Source of the DNA: Cinclus cinclus
Lineage: Eukaryota > Chordata > Aves > Passeriformes > Cinclidae
Direction of reading: 5' to 3'
DNA: 64,000 nt
Assembly: GCF_963662255.1 (NCBI RefSeq)
Contig: NC_085047.1
Span: 47,647,006 to 47,711,005, forward strand
Of this stretch, positions 35,001-47,300 are shown in pieces (the first letter of the stretch is position 1; each line of letters starts with the position of its first letter). A program made the translations under genes and the position numbers. The notes under the pieces were generated by a model that was not told where the DNA came from, ran no database searches, and saw nothing but the letters and a program-made list of their open reading frames with translations.

Positions 35001-38000
35001 TTACAGCAGTGAAAAAAGTGAAAGGTGTTATTAAAATATAACCAAAAGGAAGAAGCGTTGGTAGTGTATTTAAAGAAGACAAGGTGAGGTAGCTTTTAAT
35101 TTCTTTACCTAAAAGTGTTTCAGAGATTTGCCATTGAGGTGCCCATTCTTCTCCTGTAAGCATTTAAAATCTTCACAGGAGCAGAGGCCAAGTGTCACAC
35201 ACTACATACCCTGAGATGTGAAGGACACAGGAAACTCTAGGCATATTTCACAGGATGAGGGTGACAGCAGTGCAGCGGGAATTCATCTATCCTGCTGTGA
35301 TTTGGGGAAGTGCAGAGCATGGAGCTTGGTGTTACATTCCCTGCTGATGTTGGGTCCCCCCACCTCCTGCTTATTCACCTCCCCCAGCAGCCAGAAGCTA
35401 CAGCACTGCTGGCAGCCTTCTGCTGCAACCTTATCATGAGAACTGCATCGGAATCACTTGCAAGTCAAGCTGCAAGGCTACAAGCTTCCTCACCCCAGGC
35501 TATGAGATATGTGGAAGTGTTTAAACAAAGCTGATTTCAAAGGCCAGAGTAATTTTTGGTCCTGATCCTTTTGGCCTTAGTGCAGCTCCAGAGAGCCGAG
35601 TAGTCATAAAGCACAAGCGGTAAAATTCATTTTGTATATCTTATCCAGTTTTACCACTTAAAGCAGTAGAATTAAAGAGCAATCAACCAAAAAGTAGTTC
35701 TTAATCACTACTCCTTGGTAGGGTGGGAAAGAGCAAGAGGAATGAAACCACTGTGAATATCAAACTAGCCAAGATCTCATTAAGTGAGTATGATCTTCTA
35801 CAATGCTTAAAATACTGGCCCACCTCAGTGCCTTCAGGGAACTCCTCACATATGGCCCTCATCACAGCCCCAAATCACTCTCTGCCTCCTCTGGAAAAAG
35901 ACATTGGAGGGTGTGTCTGCCACTAACCCCTCTCTCAGGCACCCCCCACCCCCCCCGGGAGGACCTGTCACAGGTGCAGAAGGCAGGGCTTGCACAGCAA
36001 AAGTCAGGACTATGAATCACATGGGGCTTCCTCCACAGACCAAGAAGCATTCCCCAAAAAAGATGCAGTAGAGCTGCAGGTCGTTCTCCTTTGCACAGAG
36101 TTGGGATGTCCTCAGAGGATAGTACACCCCCAGACTGCAGACTGACATGTGAAATGGAGATAACTTGTCTTGCTCACAGATGAATTATTTGGACCCCAAT
36201 AGCAACACGGGATGACAGCACAGTCCTAAGTCCAGGAAAATTTGTTCTTCACCATGCTGTTCATTTGAACTGCTTCTCACCCTTATATGAGGGTATGAGT
36301 TAGCCCTACCTTTCTGCAGTTACTTTAGGATGAGCGCTTGGCTGGACCCTGGAATAAACACATGTGGTAGGGACTGCCATAATTCCCAATGAACCAAGGA
36401 GGATATGGGATATCTGCCCAGCTTGAGAGGGCTCTGGGCATAAAGAATGGCAAACAAAGTACTATTTCCCTTAAAAGACCTTTAGAAGATTTTCACACAC
36501 ATTTCCTAACCAAGAGTATATCACGTAAGTTTTACCATGGAAAGGGGAAGCCCGGGGCATTCTGATAACCCAGAAAAACCTGTTTAAAACTTCTGAGCTT
36601 GGGGCATCTGCATATAAAGTAAGGTGGGTGTATGCATGGAACAACTACATCAGATTATACACACTTCCACCTCCTACAAAATTACATATGCTAAAGAGGG
36701 AGGCTACATGTAAAAAAGAGAACTACAATTGTCTGCATCAAGATAGACACAAGCCTCAGGAAATTATTTTGGCACGAGACACGGAATACTAAATTGAAAT
36801 ATAATGATAAAGCATAGAACCATGACATGTCTTCAGTTTAGATAAGGCTGCACAGCATAAAACTGTAGAACACTGTTTTTATGCCATGGCAGGTGGCTAC
36901 AGGCTCCTGCCAGACAAATGACAGCTAAGAGACAGCAGCACTTAGAGAGCATAAATCACACTAACCAACAGTAATATTCAGAAATTCTAACTAGTAAGAG
37001 CTCAGGTTACTCTATGGGTGGGCAGAATAAAATAGGCTTTGAAATCCATCAGGAAGTACTAGACTTAAAATATGGGAGCAGGGCTGATTTTTCATACTAA
37101 TTGAAGAGCCCTCTAATTCTGCTCATGGTATCTTCTATCTTGCCCTCCTACTGAAAGGAGCCTCTGCTTACTGGGAAACATGTGAAAACATGCTTCAGCA
37201 CTCTGTACACATGATACTTTGAAGTTAAAATTTACATTAGGAAGTCTTCAATCTAAAGCACATAAATAAAAAGTTTCCTTCTAGTGAAGTGAATAGTTCT
37301 ATTTACTTCAACCAGCAGATGTGGCAAGCAAAAAACAAACAAACAAAAGCCAAAAACAACACCAAAACAAAAAACTCTGTTTTCCACCTTCTGTAACTTA
37401 AATACTTCCAAAATGTCCCAAGTATTTAAATATAAAACATGTATTTTATTTCCCAGTATCTGTGTTGCTTGTTCAGTGATAATATTTTGTCATCCATGTC
37501 ATAAATATAAGCATCTGCATTTTGTTTTGTTGTCAGTCTACGTCGCTCACACATGAAGAGAAGCGTATAAGCCAAATAAGAATTTAATGAATTTTTAATA
37601 AATTTAATACATTTTCTGGGAAAAGAAAAACACTAAATTAAATTGAGAGATTACAATTAACTCAGAATTTACAGCATAGTGTATCTTTTGCTTGAGCAAG
37701 CAGATTTTTATGAAAGAAGCCCCAGACATAATCCCTGCATTTAATGAAAATATGTAGAGATTCTACCTTTGACAGAACCCACTTCTTTATCTATGGACTA
37801 TGAAATTGTTAGGAAGTAAAGCACAAGTCAGCTTGTGGCTTTCAGGAATTTTTGTCAGGATTTTACGTGCTAGGATTTTTTCCACTATGATGTGTTACAG
37901 GAATTCTTATCTTCTTTTGAAGCATCTTTTGAGGCTTTGGGCTATGCCACCTTGGTAAGACTTTGTATAATGTCAGGGTATATGAAGAGCAATTAAATCA

Positions 38001-39939
38001 GAAAGGATTACTAAATATTTGTGCTTGCTCTAGTTATTCCTGGTTTAGAGTCCCTGAATAGTGAGAATTCAGAGAAAGGAACTCTGAAGAAAACTCAGCA
38101 GTCCTATCACTGTGCGGAGAGTGGGAGAGCTCACAGTGTGATTTGTAGGAAATCTGGAAGAAATAAGACCTCCAGCAAAATCAAACGAGTCCAGGCTTGT
38201 CAAAACTTGCATTTATTTTTCAAGTAGTGGAATTTTCAAGTAAAAGGGTCAAAAAGGACAGCGAGGCAAATTTAAGAACAACTTTTTGAAGTTAATTATC
38301 CTTTATATAACTCCTTATGTCTCCACCTTCTATGCTCTTTGTAAAAAATATGAAAATCCTTACCATGCAAGGAGACTTCTTTGTTCCCTTTCTTCCTATT
38401 GTGCTGAAAACAATCTCCAGATATCAAAAAAGGAATGTATTTCATATTAGTATCAACATAATATTCTTACATATTTCCATACCGACTAGCTAGTTTTGAC
38501 AGTCGTACATTTTTGGGGGCTAAAGGATTTATTAAGTGGAACTGAGTATTTCCTTGACACAAAAATCTGGCAATAATCCCAGTTCCCTGGCACAGCATAA
38601 TTCAAGCAATGGGAAGAAGAGTTGAAAATTCTGCTCCAGTTAGACCTTAACCCAAAAGCTTTTTTACCACATCTTTTTCTGCAGTGCTGGACCACAGTAA
38701 CCTTTATTCTGTTCTGACTTTCTGCTGCTTATTTTAGATTTTCTTCAGTATTTCTATTGTAGTGGTCATCACAACGTCCTCCTGTACATCCCCCATGTTC
38801 TACATACTGACAAACATCTGTAAGATACTTCTGAACTCAAAGAAGTTTATTTTTCTCTTCTGTTTACCTTGAAAGAAGGATCTCATTGCACTAGGGGCTG
38901 AGCAAGGAGAGAAGCTGCTGCATCTCAGCTAAACTGTGGTCGCTGCTTATGCCTGTTCTAAATGCAGACTTCAACAGAACAAAATAATCTAAATTAAATT
39001 ATATAGTGATGCTATAATCTAGCAGCATACACAGGAAAAATTATTCTGTTTCAAGTGTCAATATAACAAGATATAAAGTTCAAGCTACTAGCTTCAAAAG
39101 GATTTAAGCCATTACAGATACTGTAGCTGCCACTGCAACCTGAACAGTAGCAGCATCACCAATAAACCTGATAAAGAGTTACCAAGTATTTGTACCAGTT
39201 ACCTGTACCAGGTACCAATACTGTTGTCATTATTTGGAGGAAATGCTGCAAGCATTAAATAGAAATAGTGGCACTTTACACAGGAGACGCTGTGACAAAG
39301 CCAGTGCCACCCTCAACAGGTGTGCTCACAACAGACTCCTCTCTGTGGCCTGAAATCTTCCAGCTGGGCAGGTATGAAGAGCCCTTGTGAGCTGCATCCT
39401 TCAGATATTTTGGGGCACTTCTGTCCATTACAGCAGATGGCTGAGATACACATAAAGCTCTTTGCAGCTGCCAGAAGGGGAAGAGATGTGTTTTTGCTTC
39501 AGACCTCTGTGAGTAGTATTGAGTAACTGCACATCCCAGGCCAACACAGACATCAAAAATCTGTCAGCTAAATGGGAGGCATCTCACCGTGCCCACACAT
39601 ACTGCCATCATCCCTCCCAGTGGCAACATGTGGATAACTTCACATGTTATGTTATTAAAGACCCTTTTGTTTCCTAAAAGGACTTTTGCAAAAGGGGTTG
39701 TTACTGCTTACAGTAGTAGCAACTTACTTGTTACTACTTAGGGTGAAGTCTTACTGTTCTGAGAATGTCAGAGCAATGGTGTGGCCTCACAGGAATATCC
39801 AAAACCTTTCTAGCTGATTCCGCTATGGCAAACCCACATTAAAGGAGAGGCTTTAGTCTCTTCAGAGCAAGTGTTATTTAAGTCTCTTTGCCCTCTCTAA
39901 TCCCTCTAGCATGCAATTGTACTTTTCTCATTATTTCTC
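32061..39939. other. Long non-coding stretch
   Basis: There are no recognisable exons, LTRs or CR1 tails over nearly 8 kb. Minor features are A-runs at 33029-33048 and 33147-33160, a C-rich run at about 35940-35959, a GTACC-rich palindromic cluster at about 39190-39222, and (AAAC)n-like sequence at about 37330-37370. All frames are short or overlapping. Confidence 0.5.
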
Positions 39940-40196
39940 AAAGAAACCGTGTCAGGGGAGGTTTAGGTTGGATATTAGAAAAAGATTCCTCACCCGGAGG
40001 GTGGCTGGGCCCTGGAACAGGCTCCCCAGGGAAGTGGTCACAGCACCACCCTGGCAGAGCTCAAGAAGAGTTTGCACAGTGTTCTCAGGCACATGGTGTA
40101 GTTCTTGGGCTGTCCTGCGCAGGGCCGGGAGCTGGATCCAGTGATCCCTGTGGGTCCCTTCCCACTCAGGATGCTCTATGATTCCATGCTTCTGAG
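39940..40196 (+). mobile_element. CR1 LINE 3' end, least diverged copy in window
   Basis: The CR1 blocks read almost cleanly: GTCAGGGGAGGTTTAGGTTG, GATTCCTCACCCGGAGGGTG, CTGGAACAGGCTCCCCAGGG, AGTGGTCACAGCACC, the block around GCCGGGAGCTGGATCCAGTG, then CCTTCCCACTCAGGATGCTC and the tail TATGATTCCATGC. Frames on both strands (77-140 codons) overlie it and are artefacts. By eye it is the best preserved, and so perhaps the youngest, CR1 in the window. Confidence 0.95.
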
Positions 40197-41150
40197 AAGT
40201 AGGTCTGGACAGAAGCCTCTGATGCGCTGTTCCTGGTGCCTCCACTGGGAGAACACAAGCAGTTATCTGGGAATGGTGTGGTGACCTCTTGGAGATTGGT
40301 CTCAAGATCTGTGTGAGCTCATCTGCGTGGTTTTCAGTGCTATTTCTCTTGCCTTGCATCCAGTGAGTCTTCAACTTTTACCAACTTACAGCATTTTATT
40401 TACATACAAAATTTCCTAGGGGTTGTTATCTTTGTTCTCCATGCCAGAGGAGAGAGGTGAAAAAAGAACCTTGGGCTATTTTTGCTGCCCTTCTTTCTAG
40501 AACTCCTTGGTCATGAAATATTTAAACATTTTCCCATGAGGTATCAAACAACATTATCATTATCTTTAATTACAAACTAACCTGGTGTATTTTTATAATT
40601 AAAGGGAAGTAAATAATATTTAGACTTTAACTGTGAGCTTCTGTGTAAGGCAGTGCTTAAATTAAATCACTTATTGGAAATACAAAATACTATTCACAAA
40701 AGATGAAGGTGAAATCGGCATAACGACAGATAAACATGAATCACGTCCACAGTAGTTTCTATTTCAACAGAAGTTTCTGTATGTTTTCAGCATGAAGAGA
40801 AAGAGCCTAGCTCTCAAAAGTGGTTAAAGCAACAATATCATGACACTAAAACACAGCTTTAAACAGAACTACATTTCTTGTGAAATAGGGATGAAAACTA
40901 CTGTTGGCATATCCTTAATTAAAAGGTAGATATCAAAGCCTTTTAAACCAGAGAGATTACCAGTTCCCAAAATGTAAAGCTTACATTCTCCTCCTTCTAT
41001 ACAGTCTTCTAACATGCATTTCTGTTTTCTAAGTGTGTATATTGAGGAGGAGGCACATGAAAGCTGTGGATATCAAAATGGCAAGACACATACAGCATTA
41101 ACACAATTTTCCAAGGATTAAAAACCCAGTAGGTAGCACAATTATTTATA
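40197..41150. other. AT-rich non-coding stretch
   Basis: No coding exon or element was recognised. Confidence 0.5.
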
Positions 41151-41530
41151 CTGATTGTGCCCATTTCCAAGTGGTGTTACATGCTGCTCCCTACGCGTGA
41201 GGCAGAAGGAATCAAGCAGCACACAATGTGCTGCCCACTGCCTTTCCCGCAGGATGGCAGGCAGCATCTGCTCCCTGACTCAGAGTGCATCAGTGCCCCA
41301 CCGGGCAGCCCAAGCCCAAGGCAGCCAGCGCTCACTGGCCAGAGCTCCAGGGGCAGCATCTGTCCGTGCAGGCAGGGACCCAGGGAACCTGCACGGGCTG
41401 TGCCTCGGGACAGAGGGATGAAGGGCTTTCTGCTGAGCAGGGTATGCAGGCAAGCTGTTTTTCAGCAATGGAGTCAACACCCCCACAAAACCTTTGTGTG
41501 ATCTGAGCCAGGCAACAGTGAGCTTTGGCC
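41151..41530. other. GC-richer block, no recognisable coding content
   Basis: This is a local rise in G+C with only a few CpGs. Frames are open in several phases on both strands (60-114 codons), as expected for GC-rich sequence, and no peptide is recognisable. It is not dense enough in CpG to call an island. Confidence 0.4.
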
Positions 41531-41924
41531 AGGCTGAGTCAGTAAGGGCTGAAGGAAGAGCAGATGTGCAGAGTTAATCTGCACAGCGTGTTGGTACAGC
41601 CCCAAACTGCTGGCAATTAAGTCACTTTCCCATAGCTAGCTGAAAGATAAGCTTTTAACAGTGTGAAAATGTTGTAGTAAATCACAGTGCCAATAACATA
41701 CACAAACATATTTACGGCACTAAGGATCATAAAAGGTTCTTACATCAGAACCTTTCATTTTATGTTGCAAAAGATAGGGTCTTTATTACAGCACTTGCTA
41801 TTTGTAATTCTGTCTTTGAGTTACTGTAACATTATGCAAGGTCCCATCCTTTTCACAGTTGCTCTGCCGTAAGCCTTGCATGAAAATGTAGCACTAATCT
41901 GTAAATCTCTGTGCATTTTCATAA

Positions 41925-42130
41925 ATACTGCAGCAAACCTCTTAATTGCTGATTATCGTGTTAATGCAAATTTTAACACATTTTCATCGGCGTTCACCTG
42001 CCACTCTGCCCACTGACAATCTCTTTGCTAGAGGTCTTTTCTAGCGATTTAGCATCTTCTACTGGCATTCATTCTTAAAGTGATGTTTGGGCCATCATCA
42101 GGAAAAGACAGCTTTCATGAAGCTGAACTC
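41925..42130. promoter_or_regulatory. Candidate conserved non-coding element (unproven)
   Basis: CTTAATTGCTGATTATCGTG (about 41940) is followed at once by an octamer (TAATGCAAATTT, about 41961) and then CATCGGCGTTCACCTG. CpGs are kept in an AT-rich block with adjoining homeodomain-like and POU-like words. No repeat was recognised. Conservation was not tested. Confidence 0.3.
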
Positions 42131-43790
42131 TCTATGTAATGGGATTTGGTCTGTGTCTGCACACTCCTATCAACATAATGAGTCTAGGAAATGAGTGTAT
42201 TTGAAATTACACAACAATGTCTCAAATGGCTAGTATTTGATACATCCAGATAGCAGTGGTGTTCAGAGGGTTCCTGAAACCACACCTGCCACCAGGTAAA
42301 TCCTGAACCCACTGCTGGCTGAAGTTTTTTCCTGGCAGCATAAATAACATGAACAGTACTGGGCACTTCACTATTCAGACAGGTTTACAGAACAAAGGCC
42401 TCTTGTTTTCAATAAGCCAAAATTCTAACACCATCAAGCACCTAGCCTTTGGGTAATTATATCTTCCACCAGGTACAGCATGCAGCTTTGTGATACAGGG
42501 CACTAGAAACAGGTTGGGCTCTCTGAGTGAACAATGAGCAGTTGTCCTGTACATTTATTGGCAGGTAGAAAGATACCCCCTTGTCCCTCAGATATTTGAG
42601 TCTCAGAGATATCGGATGTCCCATCATTGCCTCCTTAGCAGTGTTTGTGCATTCTTTTTTATGTGGCCGATGAAGAGGTATAAAATGAAATATTACTTGC
42701 TCTTTATTTTTTAATTATTTATGTGTATATACCAAGTAGACATAGGAAGTGAAACAAAGAACACACATATAAAATGGGTTGTTCTAGCTGTTCCCTTATC
42801 CCAGTAAGGTGCTTGTTCATCAACACTGTTCATGCAGGTTGGATAAATTACAGGAATAATTGCCTCACAAATGCCCAGCAACACAAATTTTCTTTCTCCA
42901 ACCAGAATATCTCCAGGTAGCACTTGACACAAGTGCTTGTTGTTCAGCATGACAGAACTGAATGGCAGCCTACACGTAGCCTGACAATGTAGTATCAGCC
43001 AACCTGCTTCCTATCACTGTTTAGCTCAGAAGATAACACAGCTATTGAAATCATCACCTGGTGTCGATATAATGCCAAGTTTGTAGGCAAATCTGCATTT
43101 TTCTCCCACCAGCCCCTCATTGAATCCTCCAGAGGGTAAGCCAAAGCTCTTGACATTCTGTCTGTCAGTCCTGCCTTGTACAGAAGGAGATTCTGCAAGA
43201 AAGTGCTGCTATTTGGCTATGGCTGTAACTCAGGTCCTACAGTGAAGTAACACTGAGCATTGCCTTACGTGCTTTATTGAATTTAAGTTGGCATGTTACA
43301 AACACTTTCCAGCATGTGAAAACGAAGGTCAAACAAGTTCTTCCATTAGACTGTCTGTAAAGAAATTTGAATACTGGCACGATTTTGTTTGGCACAAAAG
43401 ATACCTCTGTAGGAAGCTCAGTGACTAACCAAGGCTGGTGAAGTCAATGTAGCTGCAGTTTACCAGAACATGAGTACAGCATAACTGTACAGAACAGGTA
43501 CTCACAACTGATTTGAATGATTTATTCTTCCTTATCAGAACAAATAATTTACTGGGGACAAACATACAGAAGCTGATGAAATAACAAGTTTTATTCACTT
43601 TTAGTGAGCAAATACAGCAAATATCATCAAAGATCAGGAAATAAGAGCAAACTTATTCTCAGAAATCCTTTCATACATGTTCTTCCTGTAGTAGTGATGA
43701 GTGAAACTTTGTGAACCTTTCACTGATACCAGTGCTAAATTAGTATCATGAAGTCATAGGTGTTTTAGTCTTGCTACAATCTTTGGCAGA
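42131..43790. other. Non-coding stretch
   Basis: No exon, CpG cluster or repeat family was recognised. Confidence 0.5.
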
Positions 43791-44338
43791 AACAGCCAGT
43801 GCCATTTCAGAACTATCACTTTTGTGCCATGGAGGACACAGGAGGTCTACTTCTAAAACATTGTGCTCAGTTTTGATCCCCACTACACAAAAGAAAGATG
43901 TGAACCGGTTGGAGAAGGGCCACAAAGATTCTCAAAGGACTGGGAAACCTGCCATTTGAGGAAAGACTGAGAGAACAGGGCTTGTTCAGCCTTGAGAAAA
44001 GAAGGCTTAGGGGAGACGTTATCATGTTCCAGTATTTAAAATGTGGCTACAAATAAAATGGAGACTGCCTTTTTACCAGGAGTCAAATGGAAAAGATAAA
44101 GGTAATGGGCACAAGTTACTCCTGGGGAGATTCCAATTGGACACAAGGGGAATGTTTTTCACGATGAGGAAAATTAATCACTGGAATAATATCCCCAGGG
44201 AAGTGGTGGATTACCCAGCATTGAACAATTTTATGTTTTAGCTAAACAGGGTGCTGGGCCATGCTTTTGTGAAGAAAGGTTGGACCAGATGAGCCTTGAA
44301 GTCCCTTCTAATGTGCTGTTTTATGATTGACTCTATGA
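43791..44338 (+). mobile_element. CR1 LINE 3' end, moderately diverged
   Basis: CR1 blocks are in order: TGTGCTCAGTTTTGATCCCC, GGTTGGAGAAGGGCCACAAA, the GAGGAAAGACTGAGAGAACA block, TTGTTCAGCCTTGAGAAAAG, a degraded ACTGGAATAATATCCCCAGG block, GTTGGACCAGATGAGCCTTG, CCCTTCTAATGTGCTG and a worn tail TTATGATTGACTCTATGA. It is older than the copy at 39940-40196, judging by the visible changes. Confidence 0.88.
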
Positions 44339-47300
44339 CTGAAAATAACTTCTGACAGTGGGTGCCACAAAGCAGACTGGTTCTCCGAGGCCTGAGGTCT
44401 CCCCTGTGTTCACCTCTCCTGTCTCACAGGACCCATTTTGTCATCCTCTTCCTCTTTTGGGACATGCAGATTCTCTACTGAATACTCCAGTCTGTTCTGA
44501 GAAGAAGCAGGTGTTTCAAAGACAGAGAAAAGGATGTGAAAATGCGGAGAGTTTCAAGGCTCTGCTGCTTCTTCTACTAGAGAAGGGAGCCTCTGCAAGT
44601 AGCATCTGTTCTGGCCTGCAGGAGAAAGGCAGGGTCAGTGTAGGGCCAGATGCTCCAGGCTCACAAGGAACAGAATAAAATATCTGTTTTGTGATCGTTG
44701 CGAACTGTTACACTGACATAGCAGCGGCACCTAAAATTTCTGAAAACTCTTGCTATTGATGATGGCGACCTCAGTATATAACCCAGAATTACCCTCTAGA
44801 TCTATTCCCATTCTGCAGCTTCTTGTAGACTCTGTCTTCACACAGTTCCTGCTTATGTAAGGAGCCCAACAGGGCAGAGGGTGTAGTCTAGACATTGGCT
44901 ATGATCTTGGGGAACATGTAGGAAGCCAATACCTCATAGATCATGGCACCCTTCAATTGCTAGTTATTGCTACTAAAACTTTTAATAAAATCCCAAGTGC
45001 TGATATGGAACAAATTTCCCCTGTTTATTTCAGTATGAGAATTTGTGGGAATCAAATAAAACAAGTCACGAGGTCCAGAATAAACAAAAGAAGGAATTGC
45101 TTCATCCAGCATGATGTTAAATTGCAGAAAAATGGGGGCATTATCATGTTACTGATGGTTTTGGCCATGCTATGAAGTTCAGTTCATTCCCTTATAAAAG
45201 TGTGTGTTTAATAAACAAGTGCACAGAATGGGTCAGAAGCTGAGATATATCATATAACTAACAGATCCACATTTCTGTAGCTCAACATTTTGAGAGAGAG
45301 CAAGTATGTCACTCAAAAATAAATCCAGAAATAAAACACTTCATCATGCAAGGGCATGGTACACAGAATAAACAGGCTTCTAAGCAATTACTTTTCTGCG
45401 GAAATTTGGAAAAAACCTTAAAAAAGCTGCCCTCTCCTCACTTATAATATGACTTGGAAGATATTATTAGAACTTATGACTGCTTTTCTTGAGTCATCTT
45501 CACTTAGTCTTTATAGTCTTTTGTTTATCCATTGTTTGCAACTATTTTTATCATAGCTGATTGTTTTTTAGAAGAGCACAAAGAGCTTTAAGGTGAGGAA
45601 GAATGCAGAAATATATCTAGGGAAAATATACTGAAACTTTGCAAATCATGAGCTAGGAAATGCGTGTTAAAGTAGATACAGAACTCCAGACTAAAAACAG
45701 ATGAATGCCAGAAGAGGAACATTTGCTTTGAAAAAATTGGCAGCAGATCAGCTGAGCCTGATCTCTTTTATAACCTCTGCTCTTTTGTTTATATTTTTCC
45801 TTATTCGTTTGGTATTTTGATGACTGTAGCTAATATGGAAGATTTCTTAAGGACAGTAGGATAAAGCTGTGAATACTTCATACAGGAAAAGTATACTTTA
45901 TCATCTATAACCAGGAAATGGGGAAAGAAACCCAAAAAGAGCTAATCTATCAACCCTTTCAAAGTAGAATATGTGGGGAAAAAAATGATGTATTGCAACT
46001 GTGACTGCAGACAATTGCTTAGGGATTAGATCTAGTTAATATTTCTTCTGAGACATTGATTCTGTTCAGATGTCTTCTTAATGGTAGTGCTATTTATCAA
46101 AGCTGCCTGTTTAAGAGTGATGACAATCTGTATATCTTCTTGTCTTTAATTTCTACAAATAAACATACTCTTCTCTAGGAGGTGAAACTCAGCCAAAAAT
46201 TATACTAATGCTGCTCTTTGAGTCAGTTACTATATCATCATCTGAGGACAGGTTCTTTATGTCTGAGTATCCAAAAATAACATGAATGCCAGGCCTCAGT
46301 TCAGAAATATGGATTTATTTATGTCCTATTGACTGTCTCCTATTAAAGATATGGGCATATAAGCACTTTGCTGTATGGATGGAATTAAGAAATCTCAAGT
46401 CTCTCCCCCTTTTGACTTCTGACTATGATTATAAGTTTTTGAGTGACTAAGATTAGGCTCTTGAGTGCAGAGGGAGTAAGTGCCTACAGTTTGCAGTCAT
46501 TCCATAAGGAACTTGAATTGCTCAGCACAGAAACTTGGACTTTTGTTTGCAGCATGTGTATTTTGGAATATAGTATTTGATATAGGCAGTACAGGATTTT
46601 TCATTTGAACTACTAAAGTGAACTCCCAGATGCCAGAATAATGACAAACAAAGGGAACTAGAATTGTGTCATTAAGGGCTATATTAATGCAATTTACAGG
46701 AAACTACAAGTATTATTTGAGCATCTTGACTACTGCATTCCTACAGGTTCGTGCCTTTCCTAAAAAAGTACTGAATCAAGTAAAGTGCTGACCAAAAAAA
46801 TCCACCAATTTCAAGTAAAACACTGACCAAAAAAGAAGTCAATAAACTTGTTCTCAGTTTGTTCTTGAATAGTTGTGGGGAAAATAAAGATTGGGAGAAA
46901 GGGCCAATTCTGAGTAAGATGGGCAGAAATAAGGGGAGAAGAAGGGAGAAGTAGTACAAGATCTGTGAAAATAGAAATAGACTGAAAGTGTTTGATTTAA
47001 ATGGGGGAAATCTGAACTGTGAAGTGAGAATAAAGGGCAAAACTGAACAAATGCTTGAAGAGAGAAGTGTGGTGATGTGATTGCAGTGTCTCTATGATGA
47101 TACATATGTATTTATAAACATATATATTTTGTCTAAAATAAGAACATTCTTTTTAGTTGCAACTAACTTCATCATCTTTTAGAAATCATTTTGCTAGAGT
47201 TTCCTTAAGGGAATTCTTCTGAAACTCTGTGTTTTGATAAGAGCTAGGCAGGTGGCCAGCTATGATCTCTACTCTGGATCACTGAATTGCACATCCCAGA

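Noticed and set aside
39888..40374. Overlapping frames of 77-140 codons on both strands
   Set aside because: They overlie the well-preserved CR1 3' end and its flank.
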